Shown in pieces: positions 1-12,500 of a DNA stretch of 64,000 bases. The stretch covers positions 5,518,001-5,582,000 of the forward strand of contig OX387198.1 of assembly GCA_947561715.1 (NCBI GenBank), read 5' to 3'. Positions within the stretch are counted from its first letter, which is position 1. Every line of letters begins with the position of its first letter. The DNA comes from Ascidia mentula. Taxonomy: Eukaryota; Chordata; Ascidiacea; Phlebobranchia; Ascidiidae. The notes under the pieces were generated by a model. The model had not been told where the DNA came from. It ran no database searches and saw only the letters and a program-made list of their open reading frames with translations. Position numbers and translations under genes: made by a program.

Positions 1-34
1 ATTTTATGACCCATGTTTGTTTGTTTGTTTGCAG

Positions 35-3000
35 TACGAAGGTCATCAAACAGCCATCAAGTTCGAAAATCAGTGAGTCCACCTTCCGTTATTCTCTTCC
101 ATATAATTATTATTATTATTTTGGTTGTAAAATTAGGTTAATTTTTAATGTTTACTTGTACGCCTTCCGTGCGGTTTGCACAATTGTACCTTAAGGGAGC
201 CGAACAACGTGTATGGTTTGCTATGTAGTTTAACAGGGAGGAAAATTCTGCGGTGTAAAAATAATTTTTTTCAACCACTTTCACGGCTTTGTCGATCTGA
301 ACAGCTTTGTAAATGACGATCTGACCACAGTGTGGTTTATTGCAACCAAAATTTTCATATATGTGTCTTGCTGATCTTAACCTTGAAAAGTTGAATTTCC
401 ATAAATGTGGCCGAAAATTTGCATTTGACTTTATTGTCCGCATAAGAAACCGTTGTTATCCAGACCTTTAACGAAGTGAAAAAAAACGTGCCACCAGTTA
501 CCCTGAAAAACTGCACCTTTGCCTTCGTGATATTACATTGCGTTGACATCCCACCTTTGGACTAAACCTGTACCTTGAAACCTCTTGCGCAGGCAAAAAC
601 AAAACGGTTCGAAGGGTTATGGACCAAGCGAACAGATCCTTGCCGTTCACACACAACCGCACTGCCACTCCGCCACCAAATCGACACACCTCCTCGATGC
701 CATACAGCAGGTTTGTGTATAGTTGCGTGGGGATATTTAACTTCGATTGACTGTTATGTGTCCTGTAAAATGGTCTATCCGCATACTTAAGTTTTTAGTC
801 AACATTGTTTTGCTATATCAGATTTCTGCGTTTTGTAATAATTCGACTACAATTTGGATACATAGCATTCTGCTTTCAATATTTGACCATCGCAACGCCA
901 TCATAATAGTCGTGTAAGTAGGAGTTTGGTGTATTTAATGTTTGAAGCGTGCCAAAAAGCGTGGTATCATATTATGACTCCTATACTTCCACGTGGTAAA
1001 AAGTTTTTGCAAAGGACGTTAAATCAAAGTAGGTTTTGCAAAAATAACAACTTTCGTTTCATCTGTGGTAAGTGGGTAGTTAAAATGCATTATCTGGTGC
1101 TGCATCCTCCAAACACACAAAATCGTTAACATTAACAGTTGTCTCTTCAACAGTTCACCATTGTGGCTCTTTTGTGACATGATATTGTGGGCTTCGTTAT
1201 TACATCCACACAATATGTTATGTTGTACAAAATCAATGTGAACAGGTCAATATCCCCGCACACATCGGCGACAAGCCTGCGTTCCGATTCTCCCGTATCG
1301 AGTAGTGGCGACCTGGCCGGTGTTCGCAATAAGACCAAGCCTGTCTTGTCATCACTCTCATCATCCACTACCTCATCCCAGCAAAGCTTGATCAGCAGCG
1401 GGAAATCGTTGGAGTAAGTATAACAAGGCCAACTTTTTTTGAAGAGGTTTAATTAATATTCAATGCGTTTTGCGTTTGGCAGTTTATTTTTCCTAATTAA
1501 TTCGTACGTTGTGCTCTGTTTATAAATTTTGTTTTATCAGCACATTATGCGTACCAATCTCTACCATGCCACTAATTTGTCTGCATGTGATTCGTTTTGT
1601 TTAATTGTAAGTGTGAGAGCAGGCGAAAGAGCCACCATAAAGCAGATCCCTATATCCAAGTATACCCTAACTAAAACTCCATATAACCCCATCATTAACT
1701 CGAAACCAAGCCTACCGTAGACACGACCTCATGACGTGGTGTCAGGCCCTCAAGGCAGCACGCGAACCACGCGTTGTTGCGATAAACCTAATATTTGTGG
1801 CCGCTTTTGTCATTGGAAAATGCTGAATCGATATTTTGCTTCCTGTAACTCGGCAATGCAAACACACCTCCCCGATTCCCAGTCAATGAAGTGCGCCAAG
1901 GATCTAATTTTAAACAAGACACGCGCGCGCGTGTTGTGTTCGTGGTCAAGGTATTGACGTATGCGCTTCCCCCACGTCTAAGTTAAACTGCCCCTTAGTG
2001 GGAAGGTACCTCCTGTGTTTAACTTTCTGATAAAAATGCGAATTTTTTTTCTTGAGTGTTGTGCTAATGGTAGGATGGGTTCTTTTTGCGCTTCTTGTCA
2101 ATTCTATTGTCAAGTGGGTTTGTAGTTAAATGTAAAAAAGTGCATAGGTCGGTGCAAAAATTTACCAACTCGTATCTATTCCACTTGAAATTTTCCAGTT
2201 TTCCCAAACTCTTCTTAAGTCAGTAGTAAAAATGTCAACATTGTACAAAATTTATCCACAGACAACAACTATAGGCCTGTTAAGACCTATCTCAAAATTC
2301 TGGTGTCTCTTTTCCCTTGCATCCTCGTGTACTTTACGAGGCTAGGGAACATATTTGTTTACCGGCCGTGTGACGTTTATTGCTATAATTTTGACGTAGA
2401 ACGCCATCTATATGCGGACGTCGCTTTCCTAAGGGAAGCGTTTTATCCTGCGCCATTCAAACATACGGCCTCCGTCCCATCATAGAAACCATATTGAAAC
2501 GTTTAAATTATACTCCAGACCGCTTTTGTCGATTAATTCGCGATTGGAAAACTAGTAAGCCCGTTTACATGGAATGATCAAATTTAATCTGATACGAATT
2601 TTGTACCCTAATCGCACTTATTTACGTGGCGCTGTAATCCGGTTTGTTGCCAGGCTACCACAGGTAGCGTGTGTATTTTTGCATTGAGTTGTAAATCGGT
2701 ATAGTGTTGGTCCTTTGATATTGCACAGTGGTTGGACACCCCGTGCTTGATATGCTTTGCATTTTGCAGAACTTTAATTTCACTGGTAACATTTTGTTGC
2801 CGTTTGCGAGGTCGGTGATAAGATTTAAAGCATTCCTGAGGTTTCGGCAAGAACTCGTCTGTCCCAATGCCCTGCATTCACTTCCACAAGCCTTAACACT
2901 CTCTATGTATGTTTGCAGCGAGACGGTCACCCACCTGCTGGCTCCCAGACCTCTGAAACATCAGGAGTTGATGATTCGTCTTAGTCGTTTCGGTTCAGCG

Positions 3001-6000
3001 CCGGACAAAACCAAACTACAAAGCGTCCTGCAACAGGTTGTTAAATTAAGGAGTTTTAAACCGGTGACCTGCGGGTCAAATGAAGCTTGACATGCCCTAT
3101 CTTGTGACTCATGTAACATCAGCAAGTCACGTTGTCATGCTTGTAACTGATACTAATTAGTTAAACACGACGTTAAAAAAAAGTATTTGATACCAGACAT
3201 TGACGTGCTTGGAAATACCAAAACATGTCAAGGCAAATCAAATATAAATGAAATTCTCGGTATGTCGATTTTATCACAATTTGCACAGTCGTCATGTCCG
3301 CGCAAAAAGGGTGAATGAGGCCCACTGTACCGATTATTTTGTCACCCAAGATCTAAGTCCGTATGTGGTCAAGAAGAAGTTTGAATTTGCTTTTTAAACC
3401 TTTTGTCCCCCTGTTGATTTAGTTTGCGTGTATCCCTTCGTTCAGTAAAGTATAAATTAAACCAAAACTTGTCTGTGTCTTGCTGCAGAACAACTTCACC
3501 TTATGTTTATGAAGATGTAGTTAAAGGTTTTGGGGGCAAAAAAATCTATCCTAAAAGCTCCATTTGCATCAAATTCTGTGGCCCACATTTCTCTCTAATC
3601 TTTGAAACCGAGTGGTTTCTTCACGACAATAAACCAAATTCTTGTGGTAAACCGCTGTGTGTGTGACGTCAAACTGCACCAGTATCCCTGACAAGCATCA
3701 GTTATCGGTTGCTTTCATCCGTTCAAACATATTTTTCACGCCTCGGATCTCGTTTTCAACCAACATCACTCAATGACGTTCGCGTTGGGGTGTGTTGCCA
3801 TTACGATTGACCAGCGTCATTATTTGAGCAGACCTACGTATTTGAAAAGCAGTTTTGAAATCATTTTAATTTTTGTTGTTACCTTTTCGTGAAATTTCTG
3901 TCCCAAGTGTCAAATAGTTTTCTTTCACAAGCATTTTTCACCACCCGCGACGTGTATTATCATGTATATTGTCTATAGCAACGGCTTTCAAAAGCTCGAA
4001 GCAGTTGTTTTATGTTTTACTTGCCCAGACACTTTAGGTCAATTCTTCACTTAACCTTTCTCTTTCGCAATAAGCCAACTTTCCCTTTATGACGTAGGTG
4101 TCGACGTCACGCACCGTGGGAAAGGGCGAGCAGGAATACTCACTGAACAAATCCGGATACAACGACGTGAGAGCTGATTGGTCGGGTTTTACCGACGATG
4201 AACGGAGCTCAGTCAGACGGTAGGTTGACCTATCAATGTTTGTCGGCAACAAAAAGCGGACGATTACTACTACACACATGCGTATTGTGGAGGATGTTTT
4301 CCAAACGTGTGTTACATTTTAGACTCAAAACTTCGTTTAAAAAAATAAAAAATTCTCTTTTATGTTTAAATATAGTAGAACTCTAGTATTGGCTAAGTTC
4401 CGGATATACCGAATCCGGATTATCCGAGTTTGCACAACGTTTTATTTCATAAATATCAGAATTCATGTTAAAAAACCTAGAAGGGCACTACAATATTTTT
4501 AGGGTAGTTAAATCGCATATTTGGGTACACTTTCACTAAGACCAATACATGTCATTAGAAAACTTGCTGAGATCAAGATTGGAGGCGCGGACAATCGCAA
4601 GCGGCCCCTGCAGGCTCCGGACCCCACGAAAGGCAAACCCGAATACCCGGCTTTGTCACCCAAAAACCGACGTGCGGAAGACGAAGCGAACTACACGAAC
4701 CCTGCACGCAAAAAAGCACGGGTCTCCTACTTTAACAAGTCAAGTCCAGGCGGCGGAAGGCCGCGTTCCGTTTCCCCACTGGATACAAGCGGAATGATCA
4801 GTCTCAATCCAACGTCAGTATCCACCATAAGTAGTAGCAGCATTGTTAATTTGGACGACACCGAGACGAGCGGATTCGGCGTGCGCGGCGATGGTCCAAG
4901 CCCAAGAAAACCGCGTGGCGATAGCCGGAGAACGCCGCTCGTAACCCCGCCTCTTGAGCTCTCGCCTCCTGATGTAAACGTGAAGCCAGCAGCGAAAGAA
5001 GAAAACGGGGAGATTTCTCCGATTCGCGGGACAAAATCGCGAAACACAAGAGATGACATTGCCCAGAAAAAAACGACTAAGTATTCTGACGGTAATGAGG
5101 AAAAATCTGCTCAAACGCTTTCCCAAGGTAAAGCCCAGTGTTTTTCATCCAAACTATGCGCTTTTTATCATTCCATAGGAATCATTCCCCATTCTGTTAC
5201 AATCACTGTGACGATTCCCACCTCTTATAATTTATATCACAAGCAGCATGGAAACGTTAATTTTCACTGGGTGAAATTAGTCAGCTTTTTTGAGCATCGT
5301 CAGTGTCTTATACTATACAATGTGAACCATGTGTGTTCGGCAATATTACCCAAGACCAAACTCTCGCTTAGTTGAACCCTTCCACCGATCAATCACTTTA
5401 ATAGTTACATGCAGCTGTGAGCGGTTTGCTGAGCCCGTGACGCCTTTACGTTGATAACAAAGAGCTCTTTCTACCATCACAATACCAGCGCACGCGAAGG
5501 AAGCTCATTTCGAAAACAAAGTGTTTTTAAATGTTTGCTGTAAAAACAGTCAATAGTTTAGCGTGAATCCCCCGTTTGTCAGCTTCCCTTTATTGCATTT
5601 TACGCCCACTCACACAGCTTTGTGACGATACAATACTCCCACTGTTGACACCTGATTTGGTGTTCGTGTTGTTGCAGGTCGGCAAGATTCTGTGAACGAT
5701 GCCGGGGACGAATTTGTTCGGTGAGTTTCGCATTATCACCTTTCGTACTTGATTTAGGTCAAAACTATTTAACTGTGGTTCAACATTAATCGTTTTCGCA
5801 ACACATTTTACCACTGGACAAAAAATATTGTGGCTTGTTAAGAAAAACCAAAGAAGATGTTTTTACTAAAAACATAGAAATATTAAACAAATACTGTCAG
5901 TAATGAGCATTATAAACTGTCCCGCAAAAAAATCACATTCAATCGAACACATATATAGTAGAGGGTGTGTGATGTAGCAAGTGGAACAGTACTGCAATTG

Positions 6001-8406
6001 GTGTTCTGAAAAGACTTCTTCTGTTGAAAATCTTTGACTTGTTTCAATTATAAATTTAAGCAATTTTTTAGTTGTTACAAAGCGACTGTTTAAATGGCAT
6101 TTAATCTTCTACCTTACTTATTGTCATTCCGAGCGTTCCACCAGAGCCATTAACATCGATCACCTACTTCACAGCAAATACCAGGCTATCAACTACTTGG
6201 AACAGCGCACGCAGTACAAGAAGGACTTCCATGCTGAATATAAGGAATACCTGCGACTGCACGAAAAGGTCGGTGTTTCCCCGCTACGAATACTACATTA
6301 TGACGTCAAAATCGCCTCTGGCTACCGTGCGATTGCTAAAAAACCTTGGGCAGGAAACGCGTTGTGCGCTGCTGGGCGTTCGACGATCATGACTTACAAC
6401 ACGCGTTATTAAAACGCCTCAAACACAACGGTTTAGTTTCTGGTGGTGTCTATTCTCATGTCTCTAGTTGTCACGTTGTGAACTAAATGAGTCATGTTTG
6501 GCCTTAAGTTTTAGCGATAAATGGATCGTGTCTGTCAAGTAATTTGCATATAACGGTCAACTCGTTTATGTGCGCTTGCGGATTAACGGCACCGCATGAC
6601 GACCGGGGCATGATGATAATTTGGTTGCAGATGATGTCGTGCGTTTGGACATAAATGTTGAAGATATGGGCTTAAGAATAATTACTTACAATTATGTATG
6701 TATAGCCAATACAAAAACAATCATTTCTATCCGACGTGTGGAATACATACAACCTCGTCCAAACCTTCAATACTCTGGTACTATATCTCATACTGCGGTG
6801 ATGCGTGACAGCGTTAGAAATTGGATGTCAATTCGTGCGTGAAATTAATTTAAACACATGTGTCCGGACTTCGTCCAAACTTCCGTATTTTGGAAACGGT
6901 TGAAGAATGTGTGTGAAATTTGTGGAATTGGTCACAGGTGGCTGATCAAGCGAAGCGGTTTGCGGAGTGGCAAAATCAGATAAGTAAGGAGGAGACTGGT
7001 ACCGACCAATACAAAATTATCGGGCGCAAAGTACTCGAAGAATACAAGAAATTGAAAAAGGTAAACAATCTTTCGGAAGTATCTTATGTTTATCTGGTAA
7101 ATTGAAATGCAAACGGTCTTTTAGAGATTCCCAAGCTTTTTGTGGTTGCGTACCACTTGGGAGGTAAACAATTTCGACGCGTACCACCTAGTTGATTAAC
7201 CTAGTAGATTGGAAGTATCTTATGTTTATCTGGTAAATTGAAATGCAAACGGTCTGTAAGGCCGGGTCCACACTCACGCTTTAATGTCCCGAGCGTACCC
7301 CCGCACGCCGGCGTATAATGAAACAAACAAAGAATCCGCCGGCGCAAAGCGTGAGTGTGGACCCGCACTAAGTTGATCTAATCCAGCGATTCCCGACCTT
7401 TTTGTGGTTGCGTACCACTTAGGAGGTAAACAATTTCGACGCGTACCACCTAGTTGAGTAACCTAGTAGATGAAGTAACAAACATTTTGGGATCACTCAA
7501 TTCAAATTTTTAATTCGAACTATATCCGCTAATTAGGGAAAGGTGCCCACGTACTAGTGGCACTCTTACCACACTGATCTAAGCTGATCCTTACTAATGT
7601 GCTGTACGCTAGTAGATCGTGGATCAACTACTGCATTATTTAACTGATGGATTATTTTCGTCTGCTATGCGGACGTACTGTCTGGCGCATTCATTTGAGT
7701 TGAAAATGGCCATTTATTTAATTATTTAAATGATCAGGAGTCGTCCATGTTTTTCTCTGACACATGCATATATTTTGCCTACAATTTTGTATCGCCAGTT
7801 TTATTAATTTAAATTGTATCCCTATGGTCATTCCTATATAACTTGTCGAAAAGTACAGATATTTTCCGCCTAATTTTACCGGATAGTTGGCAAAGCACTT
7901 TTGTCCTAACACGGACAAACAGTTCGCAAATTACTCGTTTTTGGACCCAGCTGTCATACTCGCCGACTACTGATTTTCCGGTTGCTTGTGATTAAGGTTT
8001 TTCGTGACGTGTTATTCCATATTAATAAATACCCACGTTGATTTGTTCCACTCATGATAAGCTAACCTTAACATAGGATTCTGTTTGGCTATCAAACCGG
8101 TAAAATACACGCTTGAATCGGTGTTAGGAAACTGCCGGATCCAAATTATCTGGCCGGATTTGATTGATAACTATCCGGATCCGACCGGGTCGGATAATTT
8201 TGAACTGAGAACATCATCAGAATACAAACTAAATTCGATGTAAAAATTAACATTGTTATATTGTAATAAGTAATCTTTACTTTTCAACCCAGGATCACAT
8301 CTTCCGTAAGGACATTGACCGTTTCGAGTATCTTCACCGCAAACTGAAGCACATCAAAGACCTCGTGCTGGACTACGATCGTCGCGAGGCCAAACGCCGC
8401 CTCTAG
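35..8406 (+). CDS. ELL: RNA polymerase II elongation factor ELL, 3' ten exons (5' part outside window)
   Basis: ELL raises the rate of Pol II elongation and is a subunit of the nuclear super and little elongation complexes. Exons, phases agreeing throughout: 35-72, 593-710, 1246-1413, 2919-3036, 4098-4219, 4541-5127, 5678-5720, 6145-6268, 6938-7060 and 8293-8406 (stop TAG). They give 517 residues. The first exon carries TKVIKQ, matching the AIVIK strand of the ELL N-terminal domain. Exon 2919 reads THLLAPRPLKHQELMIRL, the HLLALRP helix region; exon 4098 holds YNDVRADWSGF, the family's KDVQKDWPGY segment. Exon 4541 is a long low-complexity Ser/Pro/Lys linker with KKARVSYF. The last three exons form the occludin-homology domain (YLEQRTQYKKDFHAEYKEY, then KVLEEYKKLKK, then FEYLHRKLKHIK). 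The gene enters from the left edge and runs convergently towards SCUBE. Paralogue identity (ELL, ELL2, ELL3) cannot be set; invertebrates usually have one. Confidence 0.95.
7075..7255. repeat. 45-bp perfect direct repeat flanking a short insertion in the last ELL intron
   Basis: A 45-base stretch starting GGAAGTATCTTATG occurs at 7075-7119 and again at 7211-7255 with no mismatch seen. The first copy begins 15 bases after the end of the ELL exon at 7060. The two copies flank an 85-bp fragment of a hAT-like element (7126-7210). This is a recent tandem duplication or insertion with a long duplicated flank. Confidence 0.85.
7126..7471 (+). repeat. Two copies of an 85-bp hAT-like terminal fragment
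   Basis: Segments 7126-7210 and 7388-7471 are near-identical. Both start GATTCCC and continue with TTTTTGTGGTTGCGTACCAC. The second copy is preceded by CAGC, so its start resembles the CAGTGNTTCCCAACC termini of hAT elements. No partner end or target duplication was seen. They are probably remnants of one non-autonomous family. Confidence 0.55.
7260..7368. mobile_element. 109-bp palindromic MITE, Harbinger-like (TAA target duplication)
   Basis: The ends are inverted repeats sharing CGGGTCCACACTCACGCTTT (left 7263-7282, right near 7346-7365). TAA flanks both sides (7257-7259 and 7369-7371), the 3-bp target duplication typical of PIF/Harbinger elements. It has no coding capacity and lies in the last ELL intron. 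The family assignment rests on target-site length and terminus style only. Confidence 0.6.
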
Positions 8407-9518
8407 ATGGCGCAACCGCGCTGAGCGACGCTCTGGTGCCACCGTGTGGTGGTTTGATTCAAACGCAAGTGTTACAGTGCCGTGTGGCCGGCTTCACGAA
8501 AAAGAGTGCCTTGCCTTTCATTTTGTGGCGGGAGACGAGGAAACTTCTCTTCCTGCTTATGTTTGTTTTTCTAACTTCGAAACTCCGCAAACAAGTGTGT
8601 TACGAGCACGTGGTGTGGTGATGGTGTGTGACAGATTTAGTGTTGAGGTTAAAGGGAGGTGTGAGCGAGGTAAAGCCATCAAAACTTACGTTTTTAGAAC
8701 AACCAAACTTACAATTTTTACTTAGATATTTAAGAGAATTCTTGACAGGATTAGCGTTCGGTCTAAAAATTTTTGGCTGTAAACGAAAAAAATCTTGAAC
8801 AAAAACTCGCCCCGCGGTACAAAAAGAACAACCATTTGGTTTGCTTGGCGGCTAAAAAAACTGATCCAGAAAATATTAATTTGAAAACAACTAAATTTAC
8901 GAATATTTATGAGGGGTCTTGGCCGCTTTCGCCTCCCCCGACTACAAAGTGTAACCGAAATTTCCCAACATTTGTGATTAACCCAGTTTTGTTTCCTCGT
9001 TACACACTGAAACGCGTAGACATTGTATTGTGAAACAACATTTTTTTGCAAACATAGCACCGTAAATCAATACTTCCAATGTCATTGGCTCGGCGAGATA
9101 GTGGCTATTCTGTAACTTTCGCGAACCGGGAAAAACTGGACATAACTCCAGTGTCGTTCGAGGGCCGAGCAGATGTGGCGTTTTCATAGTTGGTGTTGGA
9201 GAGCTTGTCATCTTGCCCAACAATAAATCAGAAATTTTAGATAGGTTTACACAGTTTGGTCGTGGGGTTGGTTGCTGTTACGTCACTGCTGTCCGGGTCC
9301 GCTAGCAATGGGGCACAACACAACAGTATAGAAAAATGTACAAAGTAAACGATGCCTTACGACGACGCTTATAGATAGTCTGAACGAGTATTTCATGAAC
9401 TGGCAGCAACGTAAAAAACGAACTGGAAAAGAACGACAAAAAGCGGAACACGTGTACAAAGACTTGAAGAGAAAAATGAAAACACCACAAAAAGAAAGCG
9501 AACATTTCAGTCGACAGA
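8407..9518. other. Gap between convergent ELL and SCUBE stops (3' UTRs)
   Basis: The 1.1-kb stretch lies between the ELL stop (8406) and the SCUBE stop (9519). A plus-strand AATAAA at 9222-9227 could end the ELL transcript, giving a 3' UTR of about 830 bases. Small open frames here show no family resemblance. I see nothing else. Confidence 0.5.
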
Positions 9519-12500
9519 TTAGTTGTAAAGCCCGTTAGCGACTTTCTGCGTCAGAAACAGATAGAATGGATTTGTTATTAGTTTCTTTAATTGGTCTTTC
9601 TTGTATTCGAGGAAGTGTGTTGGTTCGGCAAGAACATCGAACAGGACGCGTCGTGATCTTTTGTCCTGCAGAGCAATATAATGCTATACTTTTACCTTAA
9701 AAATTGAACTTGGCACAATTTTATAAGTAACGATTTTTTTTAAGAAGTTAACGAAACCAGCTACCCAACCATCTAAACGAGAGTGATCCAAACGTTGGCG
9801 TTTTTTTAAATACATTTAAAATTTAGGCGGGTATAGCATATGTTGTTTTGACAGACTCCCTTCTGCAGTTAATTCCCTAAGCCCAATTTTATGCTCGCGC
9901 TAGAAAAACAATAATGTGGCCCCGGATGCTTGTAAACTTGGACCACCCTGTTCTAAACAATAATAACCAACTCAATTCCTCACCTTCAAAACATTTTGGT
10001 AATAGTTAGGAGCCAGCAATCTTGGATCTCTGATAATTTTCTGTATGAGGATGTGGTAGTCAGCTGCTATAAACACGCAAAGTTCAATGTTACGTGATAA
10101 TGACGTCGCAAAACATCAGTGAGTGAGATGCTGACATTTAATTCTATACAACAAATCAAGTCTCCTCATTGTAGCTGGTGAGTGAGACACATTCTTGCCG
10201 GAACTAGCCAGACAAAAACTTTTCCACTTCGTGGTACTCTGGAGTCGACGTACTTATAGTCACCAAATGCACTGATAATTCGTAATAGTCCCAAACAGTG
10301 AACACTGTCCGTATTGATAGTTATGGCATTTGCTGCTACAATGTTGTGTGTTATGTTTATAATAATAAAAAAACTACTACAAGCAACACTCACTCGAATA
10401 AGCGACGTAGTGTATTTGAAAACCTTTGGCTGATAAAAGAATGTTGTTCCACTGAAATTCGATCAGAAGTCTTGAATTGCTCGTGAAAATCTTGGGTTTA
10501 TTCGTGGAGAGGCATCTCACAAGCACGTTACCTTTTGTGAAAACAAAACAAATGTGTTACCGGCGGCTTTGGTTTTTCGAAAAAAACAGACACTCTATTA
10601 TTGACTGGAATTTATAAAAACAAATGCATGAAGGCGCGGCTGATAATTTTTTTCGCCCAACTGTTTTCCAGGCTTAACATAGAGGGTGGCTGACTATTAA
10701 ATAAGTGCTGGGTAGCTTGCATGAAGCGCATAACTTGTGTCATTAGTATACATTTCTAGAAAATCGTTCGACTTATTTCATCTATATACAAAATAACATT
10801 CATACTTGCAAAACTTGAACAGGAATTCACATAACAATCATTTTGGCAAATTTAAAAAGAAAAATAATAATTTAGATATAAACTTGCTACACAATGGTGC
10901 AAATGAGCCATAACAATCATTGAGAGCTGCAGACAGGTATACACACTCCTGTAAAGTCTACCCAGTTGGGTACCCAACGGATGTTGACCGAAAGGTACCA
11001 CAAAGTGGAAATCTGTTTGCCAGCTAGTGTAAAAGATAGCCCAGTGTCACTTCAACAGCAACAGCTGCAGTGATGAGACCTTGCAGGTCGAAAATGTACA
11101 CTTGTTTGCGGCTTTCAAAATCACCACACAACTTACCACTTTTTTGCCTGATTCTCAGTCTTCCGTAACAATTATCCGTTGTGTCAGCTAGCGAAAGCTC
11201 AGGAATGTAAACAAGAAAACTTCTCTTTTCTGGCGGTCTGAGAATCCAACGGCAGTTTGTTCTGCTTGGAAAGTTGCCGGGAAAGTTGGGCGACTCAATC
11301 AATCCCCCGTACGCAGTTTTATAATGACTACACTTGTTGTCTGAAATAAAGCAGCATTTTAAATGAAAAATAGACCCAAGCACCATAGAGTTGATTTGCA
11401 GCTCAGTAATTTGGTGTCTAACTTCAGAGTTTGGAGCTTGACATGGACGGTACTGCAACGGTGTGTTGTGCGACCAGCTTGGCGCCAGTGGCAACAAAAT
11501 ATGACCAAATTAATTTTGGTAATTATGAATTCGTTGCAGTACTACTAGACCACAACAAAGTTATTTATGTGCAAAAAAGCCATATTATTGCAAAGCTGCA
11601 GACAGGGTGTGTACACGCACTGTTTCGACCTGTAAGGTCTCATCAGTGCAGCTGTTGAGTGGCACTGTGCTAGCTTTTACACTAGCAGGCACACTAGTCT
11701 CCACTTTGGGGTACCTACAGGTCGAAACAGTGCGTGTACACACCCTGTCTGCAGCTGTGCAAAGTTATTTATGTTGAGCTTATGCTAATTTACAGTAGAA
11801 AATAAATGCTAACAAGAACAATAATATGCAATATAAACTATGATACTATGTAAGTAGCATAATGGCCACTTGAAATGCAGCAGTGTCACGAAAAAGACTC
11901 GCCGCATTTCGGACTGCATTACCTTTGCAATCATCCAAAGATTGCGATGCATCCAAGTCAGTGGTCGTATTGCCCGGACAAACGAGGCAGCTGTTTTGTC
12001 CGGCATTTGGTTGGTAATAATTTTTTGGGCAACGCTTGCAGTAAGCATTCCCTTCTGCGTACCGATGTCCTACACACATGAATCATATATCGTTACAATC
12101 GTAAAACTTAGTCCCACAGATTTAGGGAAGATATTTATCGAGAAATATAAATTGCGGTCTCTGTCAGTTGGATAATTTGCAGTGTCTGATAATAATTCAA
12201 AGTGACAGTTTTCATCAAAATATTTTTCAGCTAAATCAAAATGGACTTTTTCCGAGACCAGATGCGAGACCGAACCAGATGTCAAAAGAATAGGTCAGTT
12301 AAAACATAAGATCGTACAACGAATCTTGTCAATGGAATAAGTACAAGTTGAACCACTTCTAGGTTTCGGGGTCAGACACAGTTTATGTATTACTAGTAAA
12401 GAATTACTTATTGCTCAAAGCAGGAAATGTGGCTTCAAATTATTACTAAGAAAAGTATACAGTTACTCTTGTCAACACTTGCCTGCTTGGCAACTTCCAA

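Noticed and set aside
8773-9033. 86-codon plus-strand frame after the ELL stop, with a loose likeness to 39.77-39.99 kb
   Set aside because: The likeness is vague and AT-driven; it is probably ELL 3' UTR.
11024-11136. Open extension of the SCUBE CUB exon beyond 11137
   Set aside because: A consensus donor GTAAGT follows 11137, and the real CUB remainder ([21 protein letters not shown]) is found at 10531-10394; the extension is the old hammerhead-type repeat.
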